64,000 bases of DNA from Cycas panzhihuaensis (GCA_023213395.1 CM041465.1:11780001-11844000), one strand, 5' to 3'. Counted from the stretch's first letter, positions 46,255-57,720 are shown. Made by a program: numbers and translations. The notes: generated from the letters alone by a model not told the origin.

Positions 46255-47870
46255 TTAGGGAATTATATTATTAATGCATAAAAAAATTAATATTAATTTT
46301 GTGGTCTTTCTTGCAAACAAGGTTCCTTTTACCAAATAAAATTAAAACCTTGAAAATAAATGAAATAAGATAAAACAAAATTAAATGAGACTAAATTAAA
46401 TAATCTAAAGTAGAAAAAAAAGATTTAGAGAGCTCTTATTTGAGAAAGTTTGACCTAAGAGTGATTTCTTTTACTTTTAAGAATAATCTTACACAAGATC
46501 AACCACAAAACGTTTATGAGTTGAAATAATATATTAAAATCTACTAACAATAGTTAGTGCTATAATGTAGCATTAATATCCTTAAAGAAAATTAAAAAAT
46601 AGCTTTAAAAATAATGAAAAATACTTAAATAAGGATCAACCAAGCAGGTTAAATTTGATAGCTTAAAATTCCTACAAAACAACCTAAAATTAGTCTCAAA
46701 GTGATTCTAAACTAAACTGCTTTGAATCAACTTTTCGATGGTTTAAATCATTTGAAAAATGGACTACTAGATAAAAAATTATTATAGAAAAGGCAAAGAC
46801 ACCTCTTTATGGTAAAATGATGAATGAGGGGAGGCCTTAAGCTCCTTTGGAAAAGCAATCCATGGCCATTGAGTCTCAACATATGACCACCTGTTAGTGG
46901 AAAGGGGGCTACAGATCTCAAATTTTATAAATTATAGCTAAATATCTTAAAATCTAAAATTATAAAAAAGAATTTAATTTGATTTCAAATATGCCCCTTC
47001 CAAATCAAAGTGGAAGGTCACGTGGAGTTAAAGATTTATTTGATTTAATTTAATTTTCTAAAAACTTTATAAAAATATATAAATCAAAGTATTTTTAATA
47101 AAAAATCTATGCAGTCATTAACTACATGTAAATAGTAAATCAAATCAATCTAAATTCAATAAAAATAATCAAAAAATTAATTAGAAATTGATCAATTAGA
47201 TCGATATCAAGCAACCATCTAAATCTACATCCAAAAAATTAAAGTTTTAAATATGAAAAATCTAAATAAATTGATGAAAATAAAAATGGGCAATGAGGTT
47301 TTTAGAAACTAGAGAAGTTAAGTGGCTTCCGAGGAGGATATCTCTCAAACGAAATGGTAAAATCTCGATCTATCTTCTCTACTATAAAGATGGTTTAGTC
47401 AAGATCAAAATGAGTAGTGGATTGCTATGATTTTGTTCATCCAACCATGAGTAGGAGACTATTAAAAATAGAGATAATGTTATAATCCAAACTAAAAAAA
47501 AATCGATCAAATTTGAATAAAAAACTCTGAGATCTACCTTAAATCCACTCTAGTTTAGTGTTAGCCTACACATAATTAGATAAACTATAGAATATTATCA
47601 ATTATCAAAATGTGAAGCCGTGCAGGTCAAGTGAGACTAGACATAGATCATGTAGATATATTAATATTAAAAATATATGAAAAGTTTTGATAAAAAAATA
47701 AATGCAATCTCTTTTTCTCAAGCTTGGATGATTAGATCAAATATTAAGATGAATCAATATGAATAGTCCTTCATAGGACTAGACGACAAAGTAATATGTG
47801 TCAAACCAGTAGTCATTAGTCACTCTTTACTTAATTCTATGATTTTGATCTATGACAATATCACGACTCT
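46255..47870 (-). repeat. R2 leader block, reference copy
   Basis: About 1.6 kb, the reverse complement of 983-2615. It lies between the PBS (48108-48119) and R1, which shows that it is 5' untranslated leader of the A family. Confidence 0.8.
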
Positions 47871-48107
47871 ATATATAGTTTAAAAACTTTAAATCAATCA
47901 AATATATACTCAGGAAACAAAAGAAGTTGAGGTAAATAGTGATGAATATGTAGGTAGGTGGTATTGAGTTTTGTCTCCAAGAATATAAGCTCAATTGTGG
48001 TGGTTAAGAGCAGTGATGACAGGCTTAAAAAATTTGATTTAATTAACCTGCGACAAAAAGTGTGTATGAATACAAACTATAAATCAAATATATTGCATAT
48101 GCCAATG

Positions 48108-48119
48108 GCTCTGATACCA
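48108..48119 (-). other. Primer-binding site of copia A''
   Basis: Minus strand TGGTATCAGAGC, the exact plant copia sequence complementary to initiator tRNA-Met, two bases inside the LTR edge at 48122. Confidence 0.9.
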
Positions 48120-48121
48120 AA

Positions 48122-48904
48122 TGTAGGCAACATAGGCCAAAGCAAAACGTAGATTACAAAGCCATAAGAAATAAAATCAAACATTAATAATATTTATGAT
48201 AAAAGGGTAGTGTTAAAGAACACCTAGGGGCCATGACGCCCGATATATATAGACAAGACATTAGGTAACACCCAATGTCTACCACCTTTGATGTTGATAA
48301 ACACCATTAAAAAAATTAATAATAAGTCAACTAGGATAGGCTAAAGTTGGCTCTATAAGCCCTAATGCTGACACACCCTTTTATAAATTAAAAAATAAAC
48401 ATTAACCCAATATGAGTAAGGTCCTATTTATAAAGGGAAATGGTGGAGAAATAGGAGGCAGAAATAAGGGGAAGGATAAGCTCTGATCACTTGTAGATAA
48501 GAATACATATGGTAAAAACTATAGCTCATCATTGACCATTTTTTTTATTGGCAAAAAGATGAAAACTATGACTAATCACCAAAACTACAACAATCAATAA
48601 AAAATGTGATAAATAAATGAAAAGTATGATAAAAAATACACTAAAAATATGATCAAAATGGTCATATTTTTAGTTATGTAAAAGGTCATATTTTATTAAG
48701 GAGGTTACATTTTTTACTAGAATGAAAACAACCACCTCCCATTAAAAATCGTGATCAAGAAAAAAAAGGCAAAGAGATGTTTTTTTTCAGAAATTTTAAA
48801 GAGAAAATCTATTGTAGGGGAATGATTTACTTCAATAAATGGTTGGTTAAGTCATTAAAATGACTACTAAAGGGAAATATGCCATTAAATCATCAACTAG
48901 ACAG
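48122..48904 (-). repeat. 5' LTR of copia A'' (interrupted by E)
   Basis: The LTR edge next to the PBS is at 48122 (plus strand TGTAGG, minus strand end CCTACA). A TATA box on the minus strand (TTTATAAATAG) is near 48424-48434. AAAATGTGAT / GGTCATATTTT motifs cluster at 48600-48715. The outer end is not visible; E inserted at 48909, so the LTR may go on after 61032. No partner LTR is present. Confidence 0.65.
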
Positions 48905-48909
48905 GCAAG
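48905..48909. repeat. Target-site duplication of E, left
   Basis: GCAAG, identical to 61028-61032. Confidence 0.95.
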
Positions 48910-49207
48910 TGAAAAGGGTTAATGACATAAGGTCATTACATTAGTTGATTATTTCGAAAAAGGGTCTTAAGTGAACTTTAAATTAGATCACTTAAGTGAA
49001 ATGCACTTTCATGTGCATTATGTGTAATTTCATTTCACCTAACTCAAATGCTCCCTCTCTCAATATAAAAGTAAAGCTCAATGGAGGAGATTCATTCTTT
49101 ACCTCCCCATTTTGTGAGAGCTACTTTCTTTCTCTCAAGTCTCTCTTGCTCCCATGTTTGCCTTTGTGTTTAGTGCATGGAGATGAAGGATAGATCCACT
49201 CTTTTCA
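48910..49207 (+). repeat. 5' LTR of copia E
   Basis: 298 bp, starting TGAAAAGGG and ending CTCTTTTCA (short inverted ends TGAAAAG/CTTTTCA). TATA box TATAAAAG at 49064-49071. No difference from 60730-61027 was found by eye. Confidence 0.97.
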
Positions 49208-49209
49208 TG

Positions 49210-49221
49210 TGGTATCAGAGC
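49210..49221 (+). other. Primer-binding site of copia E
   Basis: TGGTATCAGAGC, two bases after the LTR end; perfect initiator tRNA-Met type. Confidence 0.95.
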
Positions 49222-49734
49222 TTGCTTCCTTCATATTCCCCACTTGCACTTGCAATGGAGCCATCACTTCCTTCTACAATCCATGTGGTGAAGGAGATTG
49301 TGAAAGTGAATTTAGAAACATTTTCAAGTTATTATGATAGCATATTTTGTATTGTTTGCTTTTCCTTTCTCTTTTGCAGGTTTGGAAGCATAATACAAGG
49401 AGTTGTAAGGCCCAAGGATTCCAATCCTTTGCTGGCCATTCATGCTATCTCATTCTTCTTTTTCTTTTCCCTTTTTTTGTCCATTTAACAAGGGGAAATG
49501 CTGCCAAAATTTTTCCAAAGATTTAGAAGAATGATTGTAAGGGGAGTTTTTACCTATTTTTTTTAAAGAATTTTGAGCCATTGAAAATATCTATCATTGT
49601 ATGCTCTCACCTTGCCCATATTGGGATCCTGGTGATCAAAAAATGATGGAAATTTCATATGGTATCATGTGTTAATGAGATATTAGCAAGCTGAAATTTC
49701 TGTAGAAATGTAAATTGATTACTGAACTTCACAG

Positions 49735-50065
49735 GTCTGCAAAATCGTCTACAGAGATCCAATTGAAGTGATTCCAATTGTCAAAGATGGGGCTCTGAGT
49801 CTACTTTCCAGTGCAAAAATTGGCACCTAATTTGGATATCGTATGAGGAAGTTATTGCTGTTTTAGTGAATAGCAGTTATTTTTAGTAAGAATTCTGGAA
49901 AAATATCATTTCCTAACTTTTCGGGGCTGTCAAAAACTTTCCAGAACTCATTTGGACCTGATTCCACTTCCTGGAGATGAAGATCTGAGTCTAGTTTGCA
50001 GCACAAAAATTGGCACTCCATTTCGGCATCGTGGGAGAAAGTTATTGCAGATTTAGTGAAGAGTA
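49735..50065. repeat. Two ~191-bp direct repeats in E leader
   Basis: The phrases 'CTGAGTCTACTTTCCAGTGC' at 49795 and 'CTGAGTCTAGTTTGCAGCAC' at 49986 are each followed by CAAAAATTGGCAC and, some bases later, GTTATTGC. The units are diverged, so the duplication is older than the insertion. Confidence 0.75.
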
Positions 50066-50429
50066 CTTTTTTTTTGTATTAACAAAAAAAAAAAAAAAGA
50101 GAAAAAATTCTTCCTTTGATAAGGCTTAAAAGCCCATTGTAAAAGTGAGAAAAAAACACCTGGATCAGAGCAATATCCGGTGTCCTCACTCACTTATTAG
50201 CATTGCATTTCAGCACTCTAAAACCACTCAAAGCAAGCACACCAAAGACACTTCAAGCAAGCACTCCAAAAGCACTCCAAGCAAGCATTATTTTCAGTTA
50301 AATGTACGTTTGATGCAATTCGATAATCTTTTCACTCTTCCTAAAAGGAACGCATCACGTACGCTATTTTCTGCCATCTTGTACCTGTTCACACACTCGC
50401 CAAGGTTGAGATACCTTGGTTGGCAGAAT

Positions 50430-50905
50430 GCCATGCCATAAAGGAGGTGTGGGTTTCAAGTTGGGACTGGACTAAATCGGAATATTGGTGAGGTTTGGTT
50501 AGCCACACCATCGTGCCTCAATCAGGGATCATCCTGATAACCAACCGGGAAAACTGAAACTTTAATACAAGATTAAAATATACCCGATCCAATATCCGTC
50601 ATAGCCATGGGTATGCACGTACCACTCTTTAGAGGAGATATATAGCTGGTCATTGGTGAACTGGGTGAGGATTGGGAGTACACGGCTCGTTGTGACTTGG
50701 ATTTCATCACCAAGCACGATTATGTATCGCGGTGAAGGCCAAATTAATTCTACTAGAAGCCTAGGCATCCCTTCAACAACCTCAACTACACGTTGGACAC
50801 AAGTTAGAGGTTATTGGGTTGATTATGCATCCTACATTCGAGTTTCAAGTTGTGTAAACCCAATGATGTCAACTTCTACATTGGCCTCTGATCTTGTATA
50901 TTGAT
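50430..50905. pseudogene. Host-gene-like tract in E leader
   Basis: GC-richer tract with open frames on both strands: 83 codons at 50653-50904 (+) and 68 codons at 50768-50562 (-, containing 'YISSKEWYVHTHGYDGYWIG'). I cannot assign either to a family. It may be a captured host fragment or simply less AT-rich leader. Which strand, if any, was coding is not clear. Confidence 0.3.
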
Positions 50906-50948
50906 CACTTACTTATTTGTAAAAAGTGATCCATAGTGTAATCACAAT

Positions 50949-51073
50949 CATAGTGCTTCTCATATTCCTGCTGCGTCAGGTTAATATTTTCCACAAGTGT
51001 TAGTGGCCAATTTTTATCATAGTGCTTCTCATATTCCTACTGTGTTAGGTTAATATTTGTCACAAGTGTTGGT
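50949..51073. repeat. 69-bp tandem duplication
   Basis: Two units starting CATAGTGCTTCTCATATTCC at 50949 and 51018, with a few differences (for example CTGCTGCGTCAGG versus CTACTGTGTTAGG). Confidence 0.9.
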
Positions 51074-51238
51074 GACTTTTCTCTAAGTTGCTCCCTTCAT
51101 CTTTGAGCAACCATTCTCACTTCTTCTTCCTTCTTCTACACTACTTCATTACATTTCCCATTTATAAATAGTAATCGGTCATTTATTACCATCACTTTTA
51201 TAGTCCCTTGTTCATTTCTTCCCTTCTAAAAAGACACA

Positions 51239-52230
51239 ATGTCTTCACAATTCAAGCAAAATGTGAACTGCATTCTAAAAGGGAAAGAAAATTGGGACAT
51301 GTGGTTCACTGGTGTCAGAAATGCTGCAAAGTATGAAGGTCTATGGAGAGATCACTTACAACCTACACCACATTGCAAATACTACAACCTGCTTGAGGAG
51401 GTGCTCCAACTGCTCCCACTGAAGCTGTAGCTAAACGCCAATGGGAACTTGATGATGATAAAATCCGTGCAGGGATACTGCTTGTCACTGATTATTCCCT
51501 GCATAATCTCATTGATGAAGCTGTACATGATACAGCATGGAAAGTTCTTGAAGTTCTTAAGAAGAACTTTGACACTAAATCAGACTTAGAATTTGTTCAC
51601 TTAGTATTGAAGATGAACAAATTGAAAATGCAAAAAGGACATGCAAGTGAGACAATCAATCTCCTTCGTCCAATCAAGCAAGCCATTGATAAAGATTTTA
51701 AAACTCAATGCATTACATGGGCTTTCTTGATTGATCATGTCTCCATATCCCAGATTATAAAAATCTATTGGGGAGTCTTCAATCCAGTGGAACTTTAAAG
51801 ACCCTAAACTTTGAGGATCTTGCTGATAAGTTCATTGAATTTGATAAGACCTTTGATACCAACTTTGCCACTACATCAGATCCAATTGATCCGCTTTTGA
51901 AGTGGAAGAAGATCTTTGTTACACCAAAATCAAGGTCAATACTCGTAGAGGTGGTAATTCAGGAAGAGGAAGAGGTAGACAACAAGGACAACGTCCTCTT
52001 AGTCAACAGGCTCCTCAATTCCAACAAAAACAGTCTCAAGGCCAAGGGCAAAATAATCAACCTGGACCTAGATCCAGTAATCAGAGACAATCCAACCAGT
52101 CTAATACTTGGACTGGAAATCAAACAATCGTGTGCCAAAGGTGTAATAGAAGAGGACATTATGCCAAAAATTGCGTAATCGCCACCAACAAACTACTGTT
52201 ATCAACAGTGCCATGGTGCACATAATGTTG
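51239..52230 (+). pseudogene. Copia E gag with intact zinc knuckle
   Basis: Starts at the ATG 51239 ('MSSQFKQNVNCILKGKENWD'). A frameshift near 51400 changes frame, after which 'KRQWELDDDKIRAGILLVTD' and 'AWKVLEVLKKNFDTKSDLEF' continue the UBN2 core to about 51800. A further stop near 51798 and a shift near 51900 lead to a Gly/Gln/Arg-rich basic stretch (51950-52110). A complete zinc knuckle, CQRCNRRGHYAKNC (CX2CX4HX4C), lies at about 52133-52174. Three or more breaks prevent one protein, but each piece reads far better than the other elements in the window. Confidence 0.85.
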
Positions 52231-52379
52231 ATAATACTTCTTTTGAAGATGCTTTTGGTGGAACGCAATTTGCTCATGCACACCTTCAAAGAATTGGGAC
52301 CACTTCATCAAATGTTGTTGATAGATCCACTAAGTATATTGAGGCTCATTGTGGCTATGCTTATTCACTTTGCTTTTAC

Positions 52380-52840
52380 CACTTGGAGTTGCAAATAGTG
52401 CTACCTCAAATACTTCATCGTGGATCATGGATCTCGGAGCAACACAACACATGACTTGTCATCGCCAGTTCTTTCAAGATTTTGACTCAAGTTCGTGGTG
52501 TTGTACACATGGTCGACAAATCATCTCACCATCGAAGGACTTGGAGCAGTTTGCTGAAACTCCTGTGCCTTCCAGTTTTACACTTGTTGATGTTTTATAT
52601 ATTCCTGCCGGGCGTAATCGCTCTCTGTCTACCCTTCTCTCTCGTGGATTTGATCTAAGTGTAACTGCAAACAATCAAACTCTCTGTGTCATTCACCCTC
52701 CTTCAAATGCTGTGGTTATGACCAGAATTCTTGATGGTAAACTTTTTCGCCTAACTGGCTCACCATCCTCTAAAGTCAACTATGTTGATGATGAATTTAT
52801 TTTTACCACAACCCTGACTCCTCAAAAGTTGTCCTAAGCA
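52380..52840 (+). pseudogene. Copia E protease with altered active site
   Basis: Aspartic protease tract in an open frame, 52349-52837 (162 codons). 'SSWIMDLGATQHMTCHRQFF' is the active-site region: family D-S-G-A is here D-L-G-A, so the Ser next to the catalytic Asp is Leu. It continues with 'FTLVDVLYIPAGRNRSLSTL', the conserved protease end. A TAA stop (52836-52838) separates it from the pre-integrase domain. Confidence 0.85.
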
Positions 52841-53309
52841 GCTCTATGGCATGCTCGTATGGGCCATATCAAAATTGATCATTTAAGAGAACTACAAGAC
52901 ACTCTTCCTGGTTTGCCTAAGTTCCCCTCCAAGCCCTTTAAATGTGAAGCATGTATTATTGCTAAATCTCAAAGACAACCCTTTCCTCGTAGTCAGTGGA
53001 AATCTACCCAACCTTTGCAGCTTGTACACTCAGATATATGCGGTCCTATGCCCATCCCTTCTATGAAACAAAAGTGGTACTATATTACTTTCATTGATGA
53101 TTTTACCAAGAAAGTATGGGTTGCTTTTCTTGCAAAGAAAGATGAAGCTTTTTCTATGTTTCAAGCTTTCAAGGCCCGCGTGGAAAATGAATCTGGATTC
53201 AAGATCAAAATACTCAGGACTGACAATGGTGGCGAGTACACATCCAATGAGTTTGAATCGTACCTACGTCAATGTGGAATCAAACATCAGACCACTGTTG
53301 CAGGTACAC
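52841..53309 (+). pseudogene. Copia E integrase, part before F
   Basis: Pre-integrase finger 'LWHARMGHIKIDHL' (HH) and 'KCEACIIAKSQ' (CC). The core has 'VHSDICGPMPIPSM' (first Asp), 'FIDDFTKKVWVAFL' and 'LRTDNGGEYTSNEFESYL' (second Asp). The frame runs into gypsy F at 53310, just before the segment with the catalytic Glu, which resumes at 57868. Without F the frame would read straight through the duplication TACAC. Confidence 0.9.
53305..53309. repeat. Target-site duplication of F, left
   Basis: TACAC, identical to 57868-57872. Removing F plus one copy keeps the integrase reading frame of E, which confirms the site. Confidence 0.95.
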
Positions 53310-54362
53310 TGATCCCAAAAGAGCTTAGTTGGTGAAGAAATCAATTATCAACCTTTCCTCCTTGAGATCCTGGGAGTTAGTGTAGAAAACTCAATAACAT
53401 CAAAACGACAATGAGCCCATGAAAGGAAAATTCTACACCAAATAAATTATTCTTGACATTGATCCAAAAGTATGAGGAGTAATACTTTTATTAAACCATG
53501 AAAATCTCCATTTAATGGTGGAGAAATCAACTAGCAAAAGAATGGTAAAAGTACAAGGAATAAATGTTACAATTATACCATAAGGGGGACTCAAACCCTC
53601 CAAATGCTTCTCCAAGGATGCTTCCCAAGTCAAGTCTCCAAGAACCACCTCTCTAACCTATAGAAGGGCTCAATTTATAGAAAGAAACCTGAATTGCATG
53701 TTTAACAAGTGGCAATCATGCAAGTATAACCACTAACCACCAGAATGCATGTTGTCCAAGTGGCCTTCATACAATTCTTAAAATGTTATAGCTTGTAACA
53801 GATCTTAACATACTCTAATTTGGCTCAAATTTGGTACACATCTAGGAACGCATGTCCCCTCAGCTTCCTCAAATTTTTAGCTCATTTGGATGTCATTTGG
53901 CTGCATTTTTATTCATTTAATAATAATATGTATTTGCTATTTTTCTGCTGTCCAAGTGGCCTTCATGCAATTCTTAAAAGTTGTGGCTTGTAACTGACCT
54001 TAACGGACTCCATTTCAGCTCAAATTTGGTATATGTATAGAAACCATGTCTCCTCCTCTTACTCAAAATTTTAGCTCATTTGGATGTCATTTGGCCATGT
54101 TTCTATGCATATAATGATAATATATATTTTCTGTTTTTTTTTTACGCTAATGGGATTAATTTTTATGCAAAGACAAGGCTTGAACTCTAATCAAATGATA
54201 TTTTCTGAACCCCACCTTTTGTACACATCTAGTGGGATGTGTATTATCTCTTTAAACAAAATTTCATAGAATTTTGATACCATTTGGCCATATCTCTTTT
54301 AGTTATGCCAATGCCTAGCATTTTCCGCATCCTGTAAACATATGGTAGATCCTCCTGGATCA
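53310..54362 (-). repeat. 3' LTR of gypsy F
   Basis: 1053 bp. On the minus strand it starts TGATCCAGGAGG and ends GGGATCA. A TATA box (CTATAAATTG) lies on the minus strand at 53671-53680. It contains two tandem units of about 196 bp (53751-54140). Confidence 0.92.
53751..54140. repeat. Two ~196-bp tandem units in F LTR
   Basis: Both units start near GTCCAAGTGGCCTTCAT (53754 and 53950) and share 'AGCTCATTTGGATGTCATTTGG' further on. They are diverged by more than 10% by eye, so the duplication belongs to the family, not to this copy. Confidence 0.85.
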
Positions 54363-54378
54363 TGGCTCCCCCTTCCTT
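54363..54378 (-). other. Polypurine tract of gypsy F
   Basis: Minus strand AAGGAAGGGGGAGCCA, directly next to the 3' LTR. Confidence 0.85.
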
Positions 54379-54589
54379 GGAAAATAGCCAACTCCTGTTT
54401 GGCTTAGAAGGAGATGGGGGAAGTGTTGTTCTCCTTGTTGCCTACTAAACCACTTGGCCTTACTAGGCAATTGCCCTGCTACTCCAATCTCGAAAGATTC
54501 ATGTGTCTTATGTCTTGTTTTGGTAGATTTTCTCTCCAAGATACAATCTTCCTTGAGAGGCTCCTCACTTTCCAAATACAAATCATCAA

Positions 54590-55924
54590 TCAAGGTAAAG
54601 TGAACTGGTCCTGTTCCTCATCTAGCATGGAGGGCTTAAAGAGTTTTAAGTATTCAGCATTTACTACTGAATATATTTGCATATAAGGTGGAAGATCAAG
54701 TTGGAAAGCATTGCCACCTACTTTTCTCAAAATCTTGAATGGTCCATACCTTATAGGTTTGAGTTTCTTACCTTCTCCTTTAACCTCTCCTTGCTCAAGT
54801 ATAACCATACTAAATCTCCTTCTTGGAAAGTACACTCTGCCTATGCTTGTCATGTCTTTCCTTGTACTTTTGTTGAGTCTTTAGAAGTTGATCATGTACT
54901 TCTTTGTGGACTCTGGATCTTCTCCAAGTATCTTAAAGCCTTGTCATGCTCCTCCTTCTCTTTGACGGATCCTTCCTTAGCTTGCATGGAAAACTCTAAG
55001 TCAAATGGACTTTGAGGTAAGTATCCCAAACAAACTTCAAAAGGTGCTTTAGAGTGTGATGCATGCATTGCTCTATTAAAAGCAAATTGTAGAAAAGCCA
55101 ATGATTCATCCCAAGTCTTTGGATGCTTGGAATTGTATCCTCAATAGATGTACCAAAGTTCTATTCACTACTTGGTTTGTCCATCTGCTTTGAGGATGGA
55201 AACTTGTACTCCTCTTCAATTTGGTATCCATCATCTCCCATAGTGACTTCCAAAATGATGAAAGGAATCGAGTGTCCCGATCCGAAATGATGGAAGAAGG
55301 CAAGCCAAAATTCTTCCATACATGCTCGAAGAATAACTCACCGCCTCCCTGCACTGTGATTGTCTTCTTACAAGGTATTAGACATATCATTTTACTAAAC
55401 CTATCTACAACAACAAAAAGATAATCATGTCCCTTCCTAGTCATGGGAAGTCCCCCTAAAAAATCAATGGAGATACTTTCCCAAGGCCTAGTGGGAATAG
55501 GTAGTGGTGTATACAATCCTAATTTTCTAGAAGAAGGCTTAGAAGTATTACACATTACACATCCTTTTACATATTTTTTGACATCATTTTGCATTTTTAG
55601 CCATACAACATATCTTCTCAAGTTTGCTAAAGTCTTCTTTATACCAAAGTGACCAGCTACTTTAGAAGTATAGGCTTCTAAGCCACTTGATCTTGTCTCC
55701 TTTTGATGGAACATAGTTTGCTCCCCTTTGAAAAGTAGACCATCCTTCCAAGCAAGCTGGGAAGGTCTTCCTTTTGCTAGGTTCTCTAATTCTTCCTTCA
55801 AAGCTTCATCTTCATGGTACAAGTCTTTGTACTCTTCATGATGCATTGGTTCCACTTGCAAACTCATAAGAGAACTACAAACAAAAGTAGAAGAAGAAGT
55901 GGAACAAGGTGGTCTAGATAACAT
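54590..55924 (-). pseudogene. Gypsy F integrase
   Basis: Minus strand. 55924-55106 is open for 272 codons: 'HFGIKKTLANLRRYVVW' and 'YVKGCVMCNTSKP' (HHCC finger), 'ISIDFLGGLPMTRKGHDYLF' (first Asp), 'SIISDRDTRFLSSFW' (second Asp), then 'WTNQVVNRTLVHLLR'. There two single-base changes turn the usual G-Q-T-E into W-T-N-Q, so the catalytic Glu is Gln. After a frameshift near 55105, the part 55101-54892 ('AFNRAMHASHSKAPFEVCLG') and the C-terminal domain 54853-54590 ('LKPIRYGPFKILRKVGGNAF', 'SVVNAEYLKLFKP') follow. I see no chromodomain. Confidence 0.9.
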
Positions 55925-55940
55925 ATCAGCAATTTTGTTA

Positions 55941-56700
55941 TTAGATCCCTTTTTTATACTTAATTACAATATTGAATTGTTGTAAATAACTCATCCACTT
56001 CATGTGTCTTGCTTGCTGTAATTTACTTTGAGTTTGTAAAAATTGAAGAGGCTTATGATCGGTATGAACTACAATCTCTTTTCCGAGCAAGTATGACCTC
56101 CAATGCTTGCATGCTTGATGAAGTGCGAATATTTCTCGATCATATGTTGGGTAGTTCTTCACTTGAGGGGTGAAGACTTCTGAATGGTACGCAATAGGCT
56201 TCCCATCTTGAATAAGGACAGCTCCCATCGCATTTCCACTTGCATCAGCTTCTACTTCAAAAGGTCTTTGCAAATTTGGCATTGCCAAAACCGGTGCTTC
56301 ACAAATTTTCTTCTTTAAAAGAAGAAAGGCTTCTTCCTCCTTGGAACCCCAAGTAAACTTTCTACTAGATTTTGTCAATCCATATAGAGGTGCTGCAACC
56401 TGTGAGAAATGAAGAATGAACTTTCTCAAGTATTGACAAGCTCCTAAAAAACTTCTCACCTCTGTGATGTTTGTTGGCCTAGGCCATTTGAGGATGGCTT
56501 GAGTCTTGAGTGGATCAATGCTCAACTTTCCTCCTCCAACCACAAAGCCTAAGAAGATCAAGTTCTCCTTGCCAAATTCACACTTCTTCACATTAAGCTT
56601 CAAATGATGCTTAGCCATAGTCTTTAAAACTTCTTCTATGTCCGCAAATGTTCCTCCCATGTGTTGCTGAAAATCAAAATGTCATCAAGATAGACAACAA
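55941..56700 (-). pseudogene. Gypsy F RT C-terminal part and RNase H
   Basis: Minus strand. The polymerase box '[12 protein letters not shown]' at about 56700-56660 has YLDD at 56692-56681, both catalytic Asp kept. A frameshift follows near 56640, after which 239 codons are open (56660-55941): 'HHLKLNVKKCEFGKENLIFL' (RT thumb), 'FEVEADASGNAMGAVLIQDG' (RNase H first Asp), 'YDREIFALHQACKHWRSYLL' (Glu) and 'VVHTDHKPLQFL' (Asp). Well preserved apart from the shift. Confidence 0.9.
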
Positions 56701-57370
56701 CAAAATTATCCAAGTAAGGCCTTAATATTTCATTCATTAGCCTCATGAATGTTGCAGGAGCATTACACAATCCGAAAGGCATAACCATCCATTCAAAGAG
56801 TCCTTGCTTTGTTTTGAAGACCGTCTTCCATGTGTCCTCCTCCTTGACCCTAACTTGGTGATAACCACTTTTAAATCCAATTTAGTGAAATAACAAGCAT
56901 CTTTGAATTTGATCAAGCAAATCATCTATACGAGGTAAAGGGTAGCGATTTTTAATTATAATTTTATTCAAAGCACGAAAATCTATACACATTCTCCATC
57001 CTCCATCCTTCTTAGGCACCAAGACAATTGGTGACCCACAAGGTGAACATGAAGGTCTTATGACCCCTTGATCAAGCAACTCCTCAACTTGCCTCTTTAT
57101 CTCATTATTTTCTACAATGGAGTGCCTATACAAAGCAACATTAGGTAATGGTGCATCTCCTACAAGAGTGATTTCATGATCTATCTTTCTCTTTGGTGGA
57201 AGCCCATCAACATGTTGAAATAGAATATCATACCTTGTCTTTAACTCCTCAACTTGTTGCATTTGTTTAGGTGATATAAGAAGAGTGTGAGTAGAAGGAC
57301 CTTCTTCATCTCTTGGCTCTTCTTTTCTCCTTACTATTAAGATGACAAATTTACCACATGCATTGATCAT
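56701..57370 (-). pseudogene. Gypsy F RT N-terminal part
   Basis: Minus strand. 57370-56882 is open and contains '[20 protein letters not shown]' (lead-in), '[20 protein letters not shown]', '[20 protein letters not shown]' and '[12 protein letters not shown]'. A shift near 56890 leads to '[11 protein letters not shown]', after which one base is missing at about 56870-56880, so the fingers/palm segment 56870-56743 is read out of frame. All RT motifs are present in some frame. Confidence 0.9.
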
Positions 57371-57717
57371 CCTTTTGCTTGAGTAGCTGAAATTAATGCT
57401 ATCTTATCCAAGTGCTTCTTTGTGGCCTTTATGATGAAGCCCTTGTTATCCTTCATCAATCGATACTTTCTCTCCCTTCGATAGAAGAGTGCATCTCGAT
57501 CCCACAAGTAGGGACTTCCAAGCACAACATGGCATACATCCAGTGGCACCACATCACATATTACCTCATCAACAAAATCATTAGTGATGGAAAATTTAAG
57601 CGTACATTGCTTTGATATTTGCATTTCCACATCTTTATGGATCCAACCAAGAGGATATGGATGAGGGTGAGGAGTAGTTACCAAACCAGTGCTCTTTACC
57701 AAACTTTCTGAGATCAA
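57367..57717 (-). pseudogene. Gypsy F protease, C-terminal part only
   Basis: 116 open codons on the minus strand starting 'ISESLVKSTGLVTTPHPHPY' and including 'VVPLDVCHVVLGSPYLWDRD', the conserved 'V-P-[LM]-x-x-C-D/H-[VI]-[LV]-L-G-x-P-W/Y-L' segment after the active site. The active-site D-[ST]-G itself would lie just upstream and is removed by the deletion that joins this frame to the LTR at 57720/57721. Confidence 0.85.
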
Positions 57718-57720
57718 ATT

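Larger units (their letters stand above)
43095..48904 (-). mobile_element. Copia A'' : 5' half of the second A copy
   Basis: Minus-strand Ty1/copia: LTR (48122 up to at most 48904), PBS (48108-48119), a 2.3-kb leader made of R2 and R1, gag, nucleocapsid, protease and integrase. The RT continues in A' (37172-37983) on the other side of the G insertion. This copy shows the true layout of the family because its PBS and LTR edge are preserved. Confidence 0.85.
49222..51238 (+). other. Copia E leader
   Basis: A 2.0-kb untranslated region between PBS and gag. It contains two diverged direct repeats with a period of about 191 bp (core CTGAGTCTA...CAAAAATTGGCAC at 49795 and 49986). It also holds a short CA/AAGCA-rich array (50210-50290), a host-gene-like tract (50430-50905) and a 69-bp tandem duplication (50949-51073). 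Confidence 0.75.

Noticed and set aside
48108-48119. TGGTATCAGAGC-type strings could be taken for tRNA gene fragments
   Set aside because: They are primer-binding sites next to LTR edges; no cloverleaf sequence surrounds them.
53300-53312. GCAG|GTAC looked like an exon-intron border in the copia E integrase
   Set aside because: The position is fully explained by the TACAC target-site duplication and the TGATCC end of gypsy F.
55221-55652. Plus-strand open frames over gypsy F
   Set aside because: Shadows of the 272-codon minus-strand integrase frame.
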